Shown: positions 48,226 through 57,089 of the stretch, piece by piece
How the letters are laid out: each line of letters begins with the position of its first letter
Numbering within the stretch: position 1 is the first letter of the stretch
From: an uncultured Selenomonadales bacterium
GTDB lineage: Bacteria > Bacillota > Clostridia > Christensenellales > QALW01
Reading direction: 5' to 3'
DNA: 64,000 nucleotides
Assembly: GCA_905200615.1 (NCBI GenBank)
Contig: CAJKLB010000004.1
Location: 1-64,000 of the forward strand
Notes under the pieces: model-generated
The model's input: only the letters and a program-made list of their open reading frames with translations
Told to the model about the DNA's origin: nothing
Databases searched by the model: none
Made by a program: the position numbers and the translations under genes

Positions 48226-48255
48226 ATCATATCATTAACAATGCCTTTCAGTCAA
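48226..48255 (-). promoter_or_regulatory. Sigma-A promoter for rhaB
   Basis: Minus strand: TTGACT (48250-48255), 18 bases, TATGAT (48226-48231). Confidence 0.6.
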
Positions 48256-48262
48256 CGGTTTA

Positions 48263-48306
48263 CAGAAAAAAACATATAAATTTTTCCTGCTGAAATTTAT
48301 ATGTTT
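48263..48306 (-). terminator. Terminator after the XRE gene
   Basis: Perfect 14-bp A/T-rich stem (48270-48283 with 48293-48306), followed on the minus strand by TTTTTTTCTG. Confidence 0.75.
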
Positions 48307-48347
48307 TCTCCGCATAGAAAGCAAAAAGCAAGTTGCAAAATACCGGC

Positions 48348-48794
48348 TTATTTCTTTTTTGAATTCCATGTGTGCGCCAAAATATCTTTCAGCACCAAAC
48401 AGGCGTCCTGATCACTGTATCCGTAATCTTTTTTCAGCCGCGAAAGCATTTCCCGCAATTGTATTGAATATTGCTCAACCTTCACTTCCTTCTGATATTG
48501 TATCAATATGGGATATCTTTTTCCCCACATTTTTGTCCAATCAATTTTATCGGAAGCATTGGTTTTTTCTATGATTTTCTGAATCTCCCGAACCTCGGTG
48601 TCAAACTCGATCAGTTCCTCCAACGATACGTTGTACAGGTCTGCTAATTTTTTTGCCTGACAAATATCCGGCAAAGTTTCATCCGTTTCCCACTTTGAAA
48701 TTGTTTGTCTGCTGACATCCAGCTTTTGCGCCGTTTCCTCCTGCGATAATCCTGCTTTTTTCCGGGCATTAAACAGATTTTTTCCCAAGCTCAC
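48348..48794 (-). CDS. XRE-family transcriptional regulator
   Basis: 148 residues. N-terminal helix-turn-helix about 4-60 (FNARKKAGLSQEETAQKLDVSRQTISKWE) followed by a charged C-terminal part with no clear domain. GTG start with AGGAGG upstream. It lies between rhaB and the sialate esterase gene, both on the same strand but with their own signals; target unknown. Confidence 0.9.
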   Translation of the reverse strand: MSLGKNLFNARKKAGLSQEETAQKLDVSRQTISKWETDETLPDICQAKKLADLYNVSLEELIEFDTEVREIQKIIEKTNASDKIDWTKMWGKRYPILIQYQKEVKVEQYSIQLREMLSRLKKDYGYSDQDACLVLKDILAHTWNSKKK

Positions 48795-49197
48795 CGTCTT
48801 TTCCTCCTAACAATACCTTTAAAATAAATTATAAAAGAAATACGCGAAAATGTCTATCCATCATCTTTTGCATTTTCGCCCGTTTTTTTAACAGTTCACG
48901 CGAAAACAGTTTTACAAATAGGCCGCCGCCCGACGGTGCCATATTCATACAATCCATTCCCAAAAAGATTTTCCGTTCCGCTTTCCCCTCCCGAAAGAAG
49001 CACGTTGTAAGGTGATCAGCAAACCTTCCTGTTTTCATCAAGAATCCATAAAGCAATGATCGCATCTTTACAATGATACGCAAGCTTTCAGGTGTTTTGG
49101 AAATTACGGTAAACTCATTCGTTTTTTATCTGGCTTTGTGTATTTCTCCTCTCTTTATAAAGCAGGGGAATTCTTTTTACATTTAACCATATCAATA
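48795..49197. other. Gene-free spacer
   Basis: I see no gene here with support. An 84-residue minus-strand frame (48829-49083) has no ribosome site and no recognisable pattern. Confidence 0.5.
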
Positions 49198-49231
49198 AAA
49201 GCAGGCTGTTTCTTGAAAAACAACCTGCTTT
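49198..49231 (-). terminator. Terminator after the sialate O-acetylesterase gene
   Basis: 14-bp stem with one mismatch, AAAGCAGGCTGTTT/AAACAACCTGCTTT, short loop; TTTTATTG follows on the minus strand. Confidence 0.75.
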
Positions 49232-49267
49232 ATTTACCATGCCGCAACCATACGTTTTCAGCACAAA

Positions 49268-50941
49268 TTACTTTTTACTCTTTCTGGTGATCAATACCGC
49301 GGTAACCACCGCGCCGGCAAGAATGACAATCGCCGCGCAGACGGCAAGGATCACGCCCGTATTGGAGGAAGCTTGATCGGCTGCGGGTGTTTCCGTAGCC
49401 TGCGTCCCGCCGCTGATTTCCTCGTTATTCTCCGAAGGCGCCTGGTCTAAAATATCGGTAATTTTAAAGGTAGGCGCGGGAAGGTCATTGCCGTTGCCCA
49501 GATTTGCAATATATTTTTCCTCATCATAATCCGTAAAGGCTAAAAGCTCAAGACCGTATCCGATGCCGGAAAGACCGCTGAAAGAATTGGTTTTTAGCAA
49601 TACTTCATTTTCATTGATAATCGTTGCCTCGATATCACTGTAGCCTGTAGCTACGATTGCTTTAAATCCCTTTATTCCGTCGGCACTGCCGAGTTTTTTT
49701 AATCCTCCCGCTACATTTTTAAAACGCACTACAATACCGTCATCTGTTTTATAGGCATATTCCGGCATAGGCGAAGCAACCTGTTCCTCATCTCCAATGC
49801 CGTAATCCCTGGCCAAAACAAGCGCGGCGAGCCGCTCGCCTACCGGTCTTTTATACAGCGGATGCGCCCAGTCCGGATCCCCTTCCCGATAGCCCTGATC
49901 CATCGATACTACCATTCCCGAATTTTTTACAACAGACAATCCGTCAAACTGAACGGCGCGCTGTTCAGCAATCTGAGGCCAGCTGGTTAAGCCGTCTCCG
50001 CCGTGAGAAGAAAGCTGCACATAATAGAATGGGAAATCCTGCTCCATTTTCTCACGAAGATCTTCCACGTAGATATTCATATATTCATTATATTTTCCGT
50101 AATCACTTTTTGCAAGCCCCGCTTCACTTTCCCCTTGATAAAAGATCATTCCCTTAATTGTCATGGAAATAAAGGGATGCATCAGCGCATTATACATACC
50201 CGAAACAGGAATATTATTTTCATAACGCATGTACTTTGCCTTCGCGGCAGCTTCCATGCTCATAAGCTGACTCAAAGGAGATCCCGCAGAAGCAACCATA
50301 ATCATTCCCATAGGAACATCCGTTTCTTTTACCATTTGATGCGCAAAGAAAAATCCCATAGCGGAAAACGAGTTTGCTGTAGATCTGGTTTCTTTTTTCC
50401 ATCTATTTCCTCTTAACGGTTCTTCCTGAGGGGAAGCCATTGCCTCCTGATTATTTTTCGCATCATCTCTCTTTTGCGTAAAATAACGGATCATACCTTC
50501 CTGCTCTTCGATCATATCGCTTATGAGAGCGGATTTATATTCCGCCGCGACACTGCTTAAAGCCAATTCGGCGTTGGACTGACCGCCTACAAGATATACG
50601 TCTCCCACCAAAATACCGGTCAGCGTTTTTGTATAATCTCCCAAGGTCACGGTCAGCTCGCTTTCATTTTTATCCGCGCTCTCTTTAGGAAGCATAACCT
50701 TCCATTTACCGTTTTCATCTACCGTTCCGGTGGTCGTTTTTCCTTTAAAGGTTACTGAAATTTCCGCGCCTTTTTTACTGCTGGTCCCCCATATACAAAT
50801 TTCCGCGTCACGCTGCAGTACCATATCGTCACCCAAGGCACCGGCGATGGTAAAAGGTTCCTGCTCCTCACAAAAAGTAGTAACAGAAGTTCCCCCCAGT
50901 ACCAACAAGACACTTAGAAGCAATGAAACCAATTTTTTCAT
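49268..50941 (-). CDS. Surface-anchored sialate O-acetylesterase
   Basis: 557 residues. Signal peptide 1-23, then the SASA/DUF303 esterase: GALGDDMVLQRDAEICIWG (N-terminal beta domain), nucleophile block VYLVGGQSNAEL near 110-121, GMIFYQGESEAG near 270, and DPDWAHPLYKRPVGERLA near 360. The C-terminus has a low-complexity linker and one membrane helix with a basic end (VLITRKSKK), so the enzyme would be tethered outside. Family members strip O-acetyl groups from sialic acids or other glycans. AAGGAG lies 8 bases before the ATG. Confidence 0.88.
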   Translation of the reverse strand: MKKLVSLLLSVLLVLGGTSVTTFCEEQEPFTIAGALGDDMVLQRDAEICIWGTSSKKGAEISVTFKGKTTTGTVDENGKWKVMLPKESADKNESELTVTLGDYTKTLTGILVGDVYLVGGQSNAELALSSVAAEYKSALISDMIEEQEGMIRYFTQKRDDAKNNQEAMASPQEEPLRGNRWKKETRSTANSFSAMGFFFAHQMVKETDVPMGMIMVASAGSPLSQLMSMEAAAKAKYMRYENNIPVSGMYNALMHPFISMTIKGMIFYQGESEAGLAKSDYGKYNEYMNIYVEDLREKMEQDFPFYYVQLSSHGGDGLTSWPQIAEQRAVQFDGLSVVKNSGMVVSMDQGYREGDPDWAHPLYKRPVGERLAALVLARDYGIGDEEQVASPMPEYAYKTDDGIVVRFKNVAGGLKKLGSADGIKGFKAIVATGYSDIEATIINENEVLLKTNSFSGLSGIGYGLELLAFTDYDEEKYIANLGNGNDLPAPTFKITDILDQAPSENNEEISGGTQATETPAADQASSNTGVILAVCAAIVILAGAVVTAVLITRKSKK

Positions 50942-51031
50942 CTTTCTATCTCCTTTTTTATAAAACAATACTTGACATTTTCCCCTGTTATGCTTTACTG
51001 TATTAATGAAAAATACAAGAGGAATCCTAAA

Positions 51032-51337
51032 ATGATTGTTTTAAGCACTGTAAAATTAACCGACGGTACTACCGTTGAATTACTAAAATATAAAAGCTTT
51101 TTATGTAACGGCGAAAAATACACCGTGTTTTTAGATCCGGAACTTTTACCGGAAGATGACGCGCCGGCTGAATTATTTTTATTAAAAAACGAACCCGACG
51201 GATCCTACAGTGTTCCCGATAACAAGCTTACGCAAAAACTTCTTCCGTTTTTAGCCGATCTTTCCGCCGGAGGCAGCCATTATTTCGGGCAATCGGAATC
51301 GGGCTTGGATATACAGGAACTTGAATTTGATAAATAG
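51032..51337 (+). CDS. Small DUF1292-like protein
   Basis: 101 residues, acidic, no membrane segment. YTVFLDPELLPEDDAPAELFLL followed by a polar part recalls DUF1292 proteins, a family of unknown function in Firmicutes; weak match. ATG at 51032 with AGAGGAA upstream (the frame is open 60 bases further). Only plus-strand gene in this block; its last 58 bases overlap the end of the convergent gene 51280-52704. Confidence 0.6.
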   Translation: MIVLSTVKLTDGTTVELLKYKSFLCNGEKYTVFLDPELLPEDDAPAELFLLKNEPDGSYSVPDNKLTQKLLPFLADLSAGGSHYFGQSESGLDIQELEFDK

Positions 51338-52704
51338 CCTCTTTTTTTGCTCTTGATTTTTAAAGAAATCGTAATAAGAACAATACTAACGGTAACCGCC
51401 GCGGTTGCGATTGCTGCGACACCGGTAAGCGGATTAAAAATAACCTTACTGGCCGCGGCGTTTTGTTCGGTTTCGTTATTCTCATCCGCAGGCAGCACAG
51501 CCGCTCCCTTTATCAAAGATATGCTGTCAATACTCACGCTTACCGTCTGCTCCGGCAGGCCGCCAAGGCAAATTGTCCAGTTATGCGCTCCCGCCAAATC
51601 ACTCTCGACAACGGTAAAGGTACCTAAAAGCTCATACCATTGCCCGGATTCTATCTTATCCTGTACCGAACCGATTCCCGTAAAAAACTGAGTATCCTGT
51701 TTTTGTATAAAGGAATTCTGCGCGTCTCCCCGCAGTGTAAGAGAAGGTGTTGTTGCCTCGCCGGTAAAAACCACGCGCATCATAAGGGAAACCGTATACG
51801 GTCCCGGTTCGGTGATATATTGATAAATATTGATCGCCGGGGAGGACCAAGAATAGGGTACGCTTTGCATGGTAATACAATTTCCCACATACCCGGTACC
51901 GTCCACTACCATATTCTCCCCCTGAAAAGCATACCATTGGGTATTCGTTACATTGGAAATTCCCTCAAACTCCGCCGAAGCTTTTTCTATTAAATTTTTG
52001 CCGTTATCGGTAGTGATTTTATTACTCGTTACCGTTGAAAAAGAATTGGCTGTATTGTTCTGAAACGGCTTAGGTGTCGGCTGTATCGGCGTGGGCATAA
52101 TCGGTGTCGGCGCGAAGTCTTCGCTTTGCTTAATTAACGCTATATTATCAAGATATATGTAAGAAATATCCTCGCCTATGGAATCAAAGCAAAAAAACCA
52201 AGTATCCGCACCGCTGATATCTTCCTTTGTTACCTCAAAAGTAGTTGAAAAATGCTGCCAAAAATCATTACGCAGGCCGGTGATTCTGCCCAAACTGCCG
52301 CGGTATTCTGTATTATCCTCATTGGCAGTTGTACAATGGCTGGTCCGATTGGTACAGCGAAGCAATGTGTTGCAAGATGTGGTCTCTTGAGAGGTCGATA
52401 CCTTAATATCCAATTCCAGCTGATATACGCCCGAACCGTTGGCCAGAATCGGCTGAAAAATTTCTATCGCCGGTGAGCACCAGCTTTTCCCCGGTATTGT
52501 TTGATAGGCAAGAATAACATTGCCGCCGACTTGCCGATATTCGATTTTACCGCCGCCAAACGGTATCCAATCATTGGCTGATGAGTCCATTGCAGCCGTT
52601 CCCTCAGGAAGAATATTGATTCCCGTAACCGCATAAACGCCGACGCCGCAAAGCAGCGGAATCAAGAGCATCGCTACGCATAAAACACATAGGAATTGTT
52701 TCAT
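51280..52704 (-). CDS. Surface protein with two CBM-like domains and C-terminal membrane helix (paralogue 1)
   Basis: 474 residues. Signal peptide about 1-25; a first beta-rich domain about 35-195 (GKSWCSPAIEIFQP, then FFCFDSIGEDISYIYLDNIALI) of CBM_4_9 / galactose-binding jelly-roll type; a Pro/Thr linker; a second such domain about 235-410 (RWYELL-GTFTV type, ending SVSIDSISLIKG); a membrane helix about 430-452 and basic tail. Close paralogue of 53645-55171. No catalytic signature. Likely binds an external glycan; inferred. Start at 52704 (GGGGG 11 bases up). Confidence 0.7.
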   Translation of the reverse strand: MKQFLCVLCVAMLLIPLLCGVGVYAVTGINILPEGTAAMDSSANDWIPFGGGKIEYRQVGGNVILAYQTIPGKSWCSPAIEIFQPILANGSGVYQLELDIKVSTSQETTSCNTLLRCTNRTSHCTTANEDNTEYRGSLGRITGLRNDFWQHFSTTFEVTKEDISGADTWFFCFDSIGEDISYIYLDNIALIKQSEDFAPTPIMPTPIQPTPKPFQNNTANSFSTVTSNKITTDNGKNLIEKASAEFEGISNVTNTQWYAFQGENMVVDGTGYVGNCITMQSVPYSWSSPAINIYQYITEPGPYTVSLMMRVVFTGEATTPSLTLRGDAQNSFIQKQDTQFFTGIGSVQDKIESGQWYELLGTFTVVESDLAGAHNWTICLGGLPEQTVSVSIDSISLIKGAAVLPADENNETEQNAAASKVIFNPLTGVAAIATAAVTVSIVLITISLKIKSKKRGYLSNSSSCISKPDSDCPK

Positions 52705-52763
52705 ATCGGCAATTTCCCCCAAATACTTATTGTAATTATTCTATCATACCGGAAAACCAAAAG

Positions 52764-53594
52764 TCAATTTTTTATTGAAAATCCGTTCCCCATTACTTCC
52801 GAGGCGGGAAGAACAAACACAAAAGCGCCGGTATCCTCTCCTTTTACAATTTGCTTCAACCGAAAAATATCCTGCCGCTGAACCAAACAGATGAGCATGT
52901 TATTCTGTTTTCCCGTATAAGCGCCGCGCCCCTCTAAAATGGTAACCCCCCGCTCCAGCTCCTGCATGATCCGTCGCGCGATATCCTCATTTTTGCCGCT
53001 AATAATACAGTATGCTTTTGCGCTGGAAAACCCATTCAATATATAATCTATGGTTTTTGTAGAAAAAAATACTGCTATTAACGAATACAATCCCGTCATA
53101 ACGCCGGAAACGATCATCGATCCTAATACAATCACGGTATCGGTAACCAACATAATCGATCCCAAGCTCATTTCCGGGCGACGCGCATGCACCAGTTTTC
53201 CCAAAATGTCCACACCTCCGGTACTCCCTCCGGAAGAAAACGCCAGCGCAAGTCCCAGCCCGGTAAGGATTCCTCCGAATACCGCGCAAATCAACGGCTC
53301 ATTTTCCACCGGACTTTGAATGGGAACAGCATCAATGAAAACCGAAAGCGCCACCGTTCCTATAAGGGATTTTATACCGAATTCCAATCCCAAATATTTG
53401 CGGCTGAAAAGAAAAAGCGGAACGTTAATAAGAAGAATAGAAAGTCCCACAGGAAATCCGGTAATAAAATGAATCAGCGCGGCAATACCGCTTGCCCCGC
53501 CGGGCGCTAAGGAAGCGGGAAGGATAAACAGCACATATCCCATAGCCGCGATAAAAGCGCCTAATATCAGCAAAAAATATTTTAATATACGCAT
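52764..53594 (-). CDS. YitT-family membrane protein
   Basis: 276 residues. Two DUF161 halves with about five to six membrane helices (MGYVLFILPASLAPGGASGIA, FSSGGSTGGVDILGKL) and a C-terminal DUF2179 domain (IISGKNEDIARRIMQEL, GAYTGKQNNMLICLVQ). The family is a likely transporter with unknown substrate. ATG at 53594 is preceded by GAGGTG, which lies inside a 17-bp hairpin, so its translation should be sensitive to structure (see 53596-53638). Sits between the two CBM-like paralogues. Confidence 0.88.
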   Translation of the reverse strand: MRILKYFLLILGAFIAAMGYVLFILPASLAPGGASGIAALIHFITGFPVGLSILLINVPLFLFSRKYLGLEFGIKSLIGTVALSVFIDAVPIQSPVENEPLICAVFGGILTGLGLALAFSSGGSTGGVDILGKLVHARRPEMSLGSIMLVTDTVIVLGSMIVSGVMTGLYSLIAVFFSTKTIDYILNGFSSAKAYCIISGKNEDIARRIMQELERGVTILEGRGAYTGKQNNMLICLVQRQDIFRLKQIVKGEDTGAFVFVLPASEVMGNGFSIKN

Positions 53595-53595
53595 A

Positions 53596-53638
53596 AAAAC
53601 AATCACCTCTGCTTATTTTGTGCAGAAGTGATTGTTTT
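53596..53638 (-). promoter_or_regulatory. Hairpin that ends the upstream mRNA and covers the yitT-like ribosome site
   Basis: 17-bp stem with one mismatch (53596-53612 with 53622-53638), 9-base loop; on the minus strand it ends in TTTTT. It follows the stop of the CBM-like gene (53645) by 7 bases and contains the GAGGTG of the next gene. Confidence 0.7.
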
Positions 53639-53644
53639 ATCACG

Positions 53645-55171
53645 CTATTTAAAAATCTCCGAGACCTCGTCTACTTCTTTAGCCGTTTTATTTTTCTGAG
53701 AATTTTTTCTTTTTACTCCCAATATCACAAGCGTTGCAATCAAACAAATCACACCCAAGCCCCCAACACAGCTCAGCGCGATAATCCAACCAATCGGCAA
53801 TGAAACATCATTCTGCAATCCTGAAGTGTTATCTGAAGAATCAGTTTGCTGCGGTGCCTCCGTCACAGTCAACTCTCCGCGGGTAAGCAGCACATTATCC
53901 ACACTGATCTGGCTTACTCCCTCCGGTAATCCCGTAAGACAAAGCAGCCATTGTATGTCCTCCCCGGGCAAATCATTGTGTCCTACAGAAAAAGTTCCTT
54001 TCAGCTCATACCACCGTTGTGTTACCATGGTCTCAGACGCTTCGCCGATATTTGTAAAATAACCGCCGTCCTGCGCGGAAGAAAATAAAGAAGCCGGCAT
54101 ATCGCTTTGCACGGTAAGGGTGGGAAGAATCGGATCAGTTTCATTTTCGCAGGCAACGCGTACCATCATGGAAACCGTATAATCTCCCGGTTGGGTAATG
54201 TATTTTGAAAGTTTTAAATACGGAGAATCTCCCTGTGAAATATTATACAGTGTTAGGCAGCTGCCTTCATAACCGTCTTCATCAATTTTCAGCGTTCCGT
54301 TATACTTGATCCAAGAAACCTCCATACCGGGAAGTATCCCCTCAAAAGTGGAAGAAGCGGCCTCTAATAGATTTTCTTCTCCTAAAACAGGCGTGGGCAA
54401 AAACGGTGCCCATGTCTCCTGCGCAACATGGCCCGTAGCTGACGGAAGCGGGGGTGTCTGCACCGTTTGCGGCGGCGCGGTAGGCGGCATGGTGACAACG
54501 GAAGGGCCGGAAGAATCGGAAAGTCTCGGTGTAGGAACCGGAGTCGGATTCAGTTCCCCGTTTTCCATATCAATCGGCTGCATGGTAGCCGTATAAGTAT
54601 ATTCCAGTAAACGAAGTTCAACATTATCCAAATAAATATACGCAATGTCCGCGCCGATATTATCAAAACAAAATAAAGCTTCCTGCGTAAGCAAATGACT
54701 TTCTTCGTTTCGAATGCCGAACGTTGTGGTATAATGCACCCATTGATTAGTTTTTGCGTTTGAAAGCCTGCCGATACTTCCGTAATAGCTTGACGTTGAC
54801 TGATTATACGCCGTACTGACGCTCAGCTGATATTTGGAGCGGATTACATTATTTAAGCTTGTGGTATTCTGATTGGATACTAAATAAATATCATAATCCA
54901 ACTGAAAAATGCCGCCCATGGGAACAGCTCCTAAATTCAGCGCCGGTGAACACCAATTTTTTCCGCTGACGGTCTGAAAGATCATATATGGATTTTCACC
55001 CGAAGAATACTCAATGTTCCCCTCCTGAAACACATACCAGGCATTATAGGGGCTTGTCATATAGGAATCAGCGCTGTTTAGCAAATTATTTGATGGGGCC
55101 GCATAGCCCGTCACTCCAAGCAAACCAATAAGCATCACCGCCGCACACAAGACCGCACAATATTTTTTCAT
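53645..55171 (-). CDS. Surface protein with two CBM-like domains and C-terminal membrane helix (paralogue 2)
   Basis: 508 residues. Signal peptide about 1-24; CBM_4_9-like domain about 40-205 (GKNWCSPALNLGAVP, then LFCFDNIGADIAYIYLDNVELR); Pro/Thr-rich linker about 215-265; second domain about 275-430 (QRWYELKGTFSVGHNDLPG, SQISVDNVLLTRGE); membrane helix about 465-488; basic tail. It shares the layout and several motifs of paralogue 1 (GK-WCSPA, FCFD-IG-DI-YIYLDN). ATG with AAAGGAA upstream. Role: likely glycan binding at the surface; unproven. Confidence 0.7.
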   Translation of the reverse strand: MKKYCAVLCAAVMLIGLLGVTGYAAPSNNLLNSADSYMTSPYNAWYVFQEGNIEYSSGENPYMIFQTVSGKNWCSPALNLGAVPMGGIFQLDYDIYLVSNQNTTSLNNVIRSKYQLSVSTAYNQSTSSYYGSIGRLSNAKTNQWVHYTTTFGIRNEESHLLTQEALFCFDNIGADIAYIYLDNVELRLLEYTYTATMQPIDMENGELNPTPVPTPRLSDSSGPSVVTMPPTAPPQTVQTPPLPSATGHVAQETWAPFLPTPVLGEENLLEAASSTFEGILPGMEVSWIKYNGTLKIDEDGYEGSCLTLYNISQGDSPYLKLSKYITQPGDYTVSMMVRVACENETDPILPTLTVQSDMPASLFSSAQDGGYFTNIGEASETMVTQRWYELKGTFSVGHNDLPGEDIQWLLCLTGLPEGVSQISVDNVLLTRGELTVTEAPQQTDSSDNTSGLQNDVSLPIGWIIALSCVGGLGVICLIATLVILGVKRKNSQKNKTAKEVDEVSEIFK

Positions 55172-55243
55172 CTGATTTTATTCCTTTCATTTTACTTTTT
55201 TACAGAACAAGCTGTTTTTATAAAATACATCACATTTTCAAAA

Positions 55244-56584
55244 TCATTTTAACGCATACAGTTTATCAAATACGATCTCTTCGATCTTACCGGTATCTGT
55301 ATAGCTGCCTAAAAGCATGGAGATTTCTTGCATAGGCATCGGATAATTCCCCGTAAAACGCGGAGGAATTTCCTGGAACAGCGCCCGATAAATCAAATGC
55401 GCGCCTACATATCCCCCCAGTGGCTTGGTATGCTGATGTGCATCGTCAATACAAAAATCCGCGTAAGCCGCTCTGCACCGCGGACTTTCTATAAGTCTGT
55501 CGATCTCCTCCTGCCAGCTTAAGCAAATCACATCGGGATACCGGCTTTGAATCTGTTGAATAAAACTCTTATTTTCATTATGCGCCGGGAACAGCACCAA
55601 CCGCGTATTCGAAAACTCACATGCCTGTTTTACTTTTATAAACTGTTCCACATCATTGGGAGCATATAACCCGCACTGAAAGACCACGCAGTATTTTCCC
55701 GCCCGAATCTGCTGCAGCCACTCTTCCTGCGCGTAATCCTCTACCGAGGCATATCCTCGGGAAACCGCCTGCAAATGATATTTCTTTTCGCCCCGCTGTA
55801 AAAATTGCTCTAAAAACACGCCGATCTCCGAAGTCCCGATAAAACTGTTCCCGAGAATCAAAATTGTATCGGAAGCATCGGAAAGAAGCGTAACCTTCTC
55901 CGTATCCCCGGCATCCTGCGGAATTTTTGCGTTTTCAAAAAGCAGCAGAAAGATAGCATCATCCATTTGTGTATAATCAAAACTGATGTAGATTGTACTC
56001 TTGTTTACGGTATCCGTAAAAGAATAGACTCGCTTATATTCTGTTTTTCCGTCTTGCTGCACTTTGTGAACCGCGCGTTCCGCCTGAAGATCTTCTTCTG
56101 CCCGTGCCCGAATCTCATATTTTTCTAAAGGCGTATGCGGAAGCGTGCTGCTGATCGTACCGATTTGCCGGCCGTTATAACGGATAGGAATAACCGATGC
56201 GGCAGTTGTCTCTATGACCCAATCTTCCGGCAGCGGCAACGCCAGACGGCGGCCGCCGGACGCAAAAGAAATTCCGCTTTGCAGCATATCGGAAAAACTG
56301 ATCGCGCGGCAGCTTAAAGCGCGATAACCCGGTGTTTGCACCGGTCCTGACGATATCGCCGGGGCAGACGTCGACTCCTGTAAAAGAGGAAATGTCTGTT
56401 CCGGAAGCGGTGTTTGGCTCGTGAATGAAAACTCGTCAATTCCGCTCCAAACGTGTTCTTCCTCAGCGGTAAAAACCGTCGGCGAAGGCGTGTCAACAAG
56501 TGTGCCGGTGTCATGCGGCGCAGGAGCGCAACAAGTAAAAAGAAGTATTACCGAAGCCAAAAATCCCACAACCGCTCGTTTCAT
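55244..56584 (-). CDS. SGNH/GDSL-type hydrolase lipoprotein
   Basis: 446 residues. Signal peptide ending TCCAP with a lipobox Cys near 19, a Pro/Thr linker, an N-terminal domain about 95-200, then an SGNH-like core: ILILGNSFIGTSE near 206 (Ser block) and the DxxH block DDAHQHTKPLGGYVGAHL near 394. Such enzymes remove or transfer acyl groups on glycans and other substrates outside the cell. AAAGGA precedes the ATG. First gene of this minus block with the CBM-like pair and the sialate esterase. Confidence 0.78.
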   Translation of the reverse strand: MKRAVVGFLASVILLFTCCAPAPHDTGTLVDTPSPTVFTAEEEHVWSGIDEFSFTSQTPLPEQTFPLLQESTSAPAISSGPVQTPGYRALSCRAISFSDMLQSGISFASGGRRLALPLPEDWVIETTAASVIPIRYNGRQIGTISSTLPHTPLEKYEIRARAEEDLQAERAVHKVQQDGKTEYKRVYSFTDTVNKSTIYISFDYTQMDDAIFLLLFENAKIPQDAGDTEKVTLLSDASDTILILGNSFIGTSEIGVFLEQFLQRGEKKYHLQAVSRGYASVEDYAQEEWLQQIRAGKYCVVFQCGLYAPNDVEQFIKVKQACEFSNTRLVLFPAHNENKSFIQQIQSRYPDVICLSWQEEIDRLIESPRCRAAYADFCIDDAHQHTKPLGGYVGAHLIYRALFQEIPPRFTGNYPMPMQEISMLLGSYTDTGKIEEIVFDKLYALK

Positions 56585-56746
56585 ATCGCCTATCCTTTAC
56601 GCACAAATACTATATATGTACTAAATTATACCATATTGTTTTTTTAAATTCAATACACAGTACAAAAAAATATCAAAATTTTTTGTATATGTTACAATGA
56701 TGTGTGACACATATAAGTATCTTCTATATTATACAAAATACTATTG

Positions 56747-56775
56747 TTGACAAAAAACTGTTTTATGCATATAAT
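56747..56775 (+). promoter_or_regulatory. Consensus sigma-A promoter upstream of tRNA-Pro
   Basis: Perfect TTGACA (56747-56752), 17 bases, perfect TATAAT (56770-56775). It would give a leader of about 185 bases before the tRNA. The leader contains a 27-codon frame (56833-56916) with a poor ribosome site, not called as a gene. Confidence 0.8.
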
Positions 56776-56968
56776 GAAAAAGCATCTTTAACAGGTTTTG
56801 ACTGTTTTGCTGCAATCCTATAGAAAAATTTAATGCTTTTAAGTAGCGGTACAGTCGATAGAATCAAGATAAAAAATATTTCAAAGCATTTACCTTGGGA
56901 GGCTTTTAAAAAGTAAAAATTACTTTTACAATGGTTTATTTTGCAATTTTAAAGGATAAAATAAAACT

Positions 56969-57045
56969 CGGGATGTGGCTCAGTTTGGTAGAGCGCCTGC
57001 TTTGGGAGCAGGATGCCGCAGGTTCAAATCCTGTCATCCCGACCA
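56969..57045 (+). tRNA. tRNA-Pro (anticodon TGG), CCA encoded
   Basis: 77 bases including CCA. Acceptor CGGGATG/CATCCCG, D arm with GGCTCAGTTTGGTAGAGC, anticodon loop TTTGGGA on a CCTGC/GCAGG stem, T loop GGTTCAAATCC. Anticodon TGG at 57003-57005. Confidence 0.97.
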
Positions 57046-57050
57046 GTCGA

Positions 57051-57089
57051 GAGCCTCGACACGCAATTCGCGTTCGAGGCTTTTTGTTT
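57051..57089 (+). terminator. Terminator of tRNA-Pro
   Basis: Stem AGCCTCGA/TCGAGGCT (57052-57059 with 57074-57081) with inner ACGC/GCGT, then TTTTTGTTT. It is also the first unit of the tandem array that follows. Confidence 0.8.

Noticed and set aside
48829..49083. 84-residue minus-strand frame
   Set aside because: No ribosome site, no known pattern, and no neighbour linked to it; treated as chance.
56833..56916. 27-codon ORF in the tRNA-Pro leader
   Set aside because: Poor ribosome site and no recognisable sequence; mentioned only within the promoter entry.
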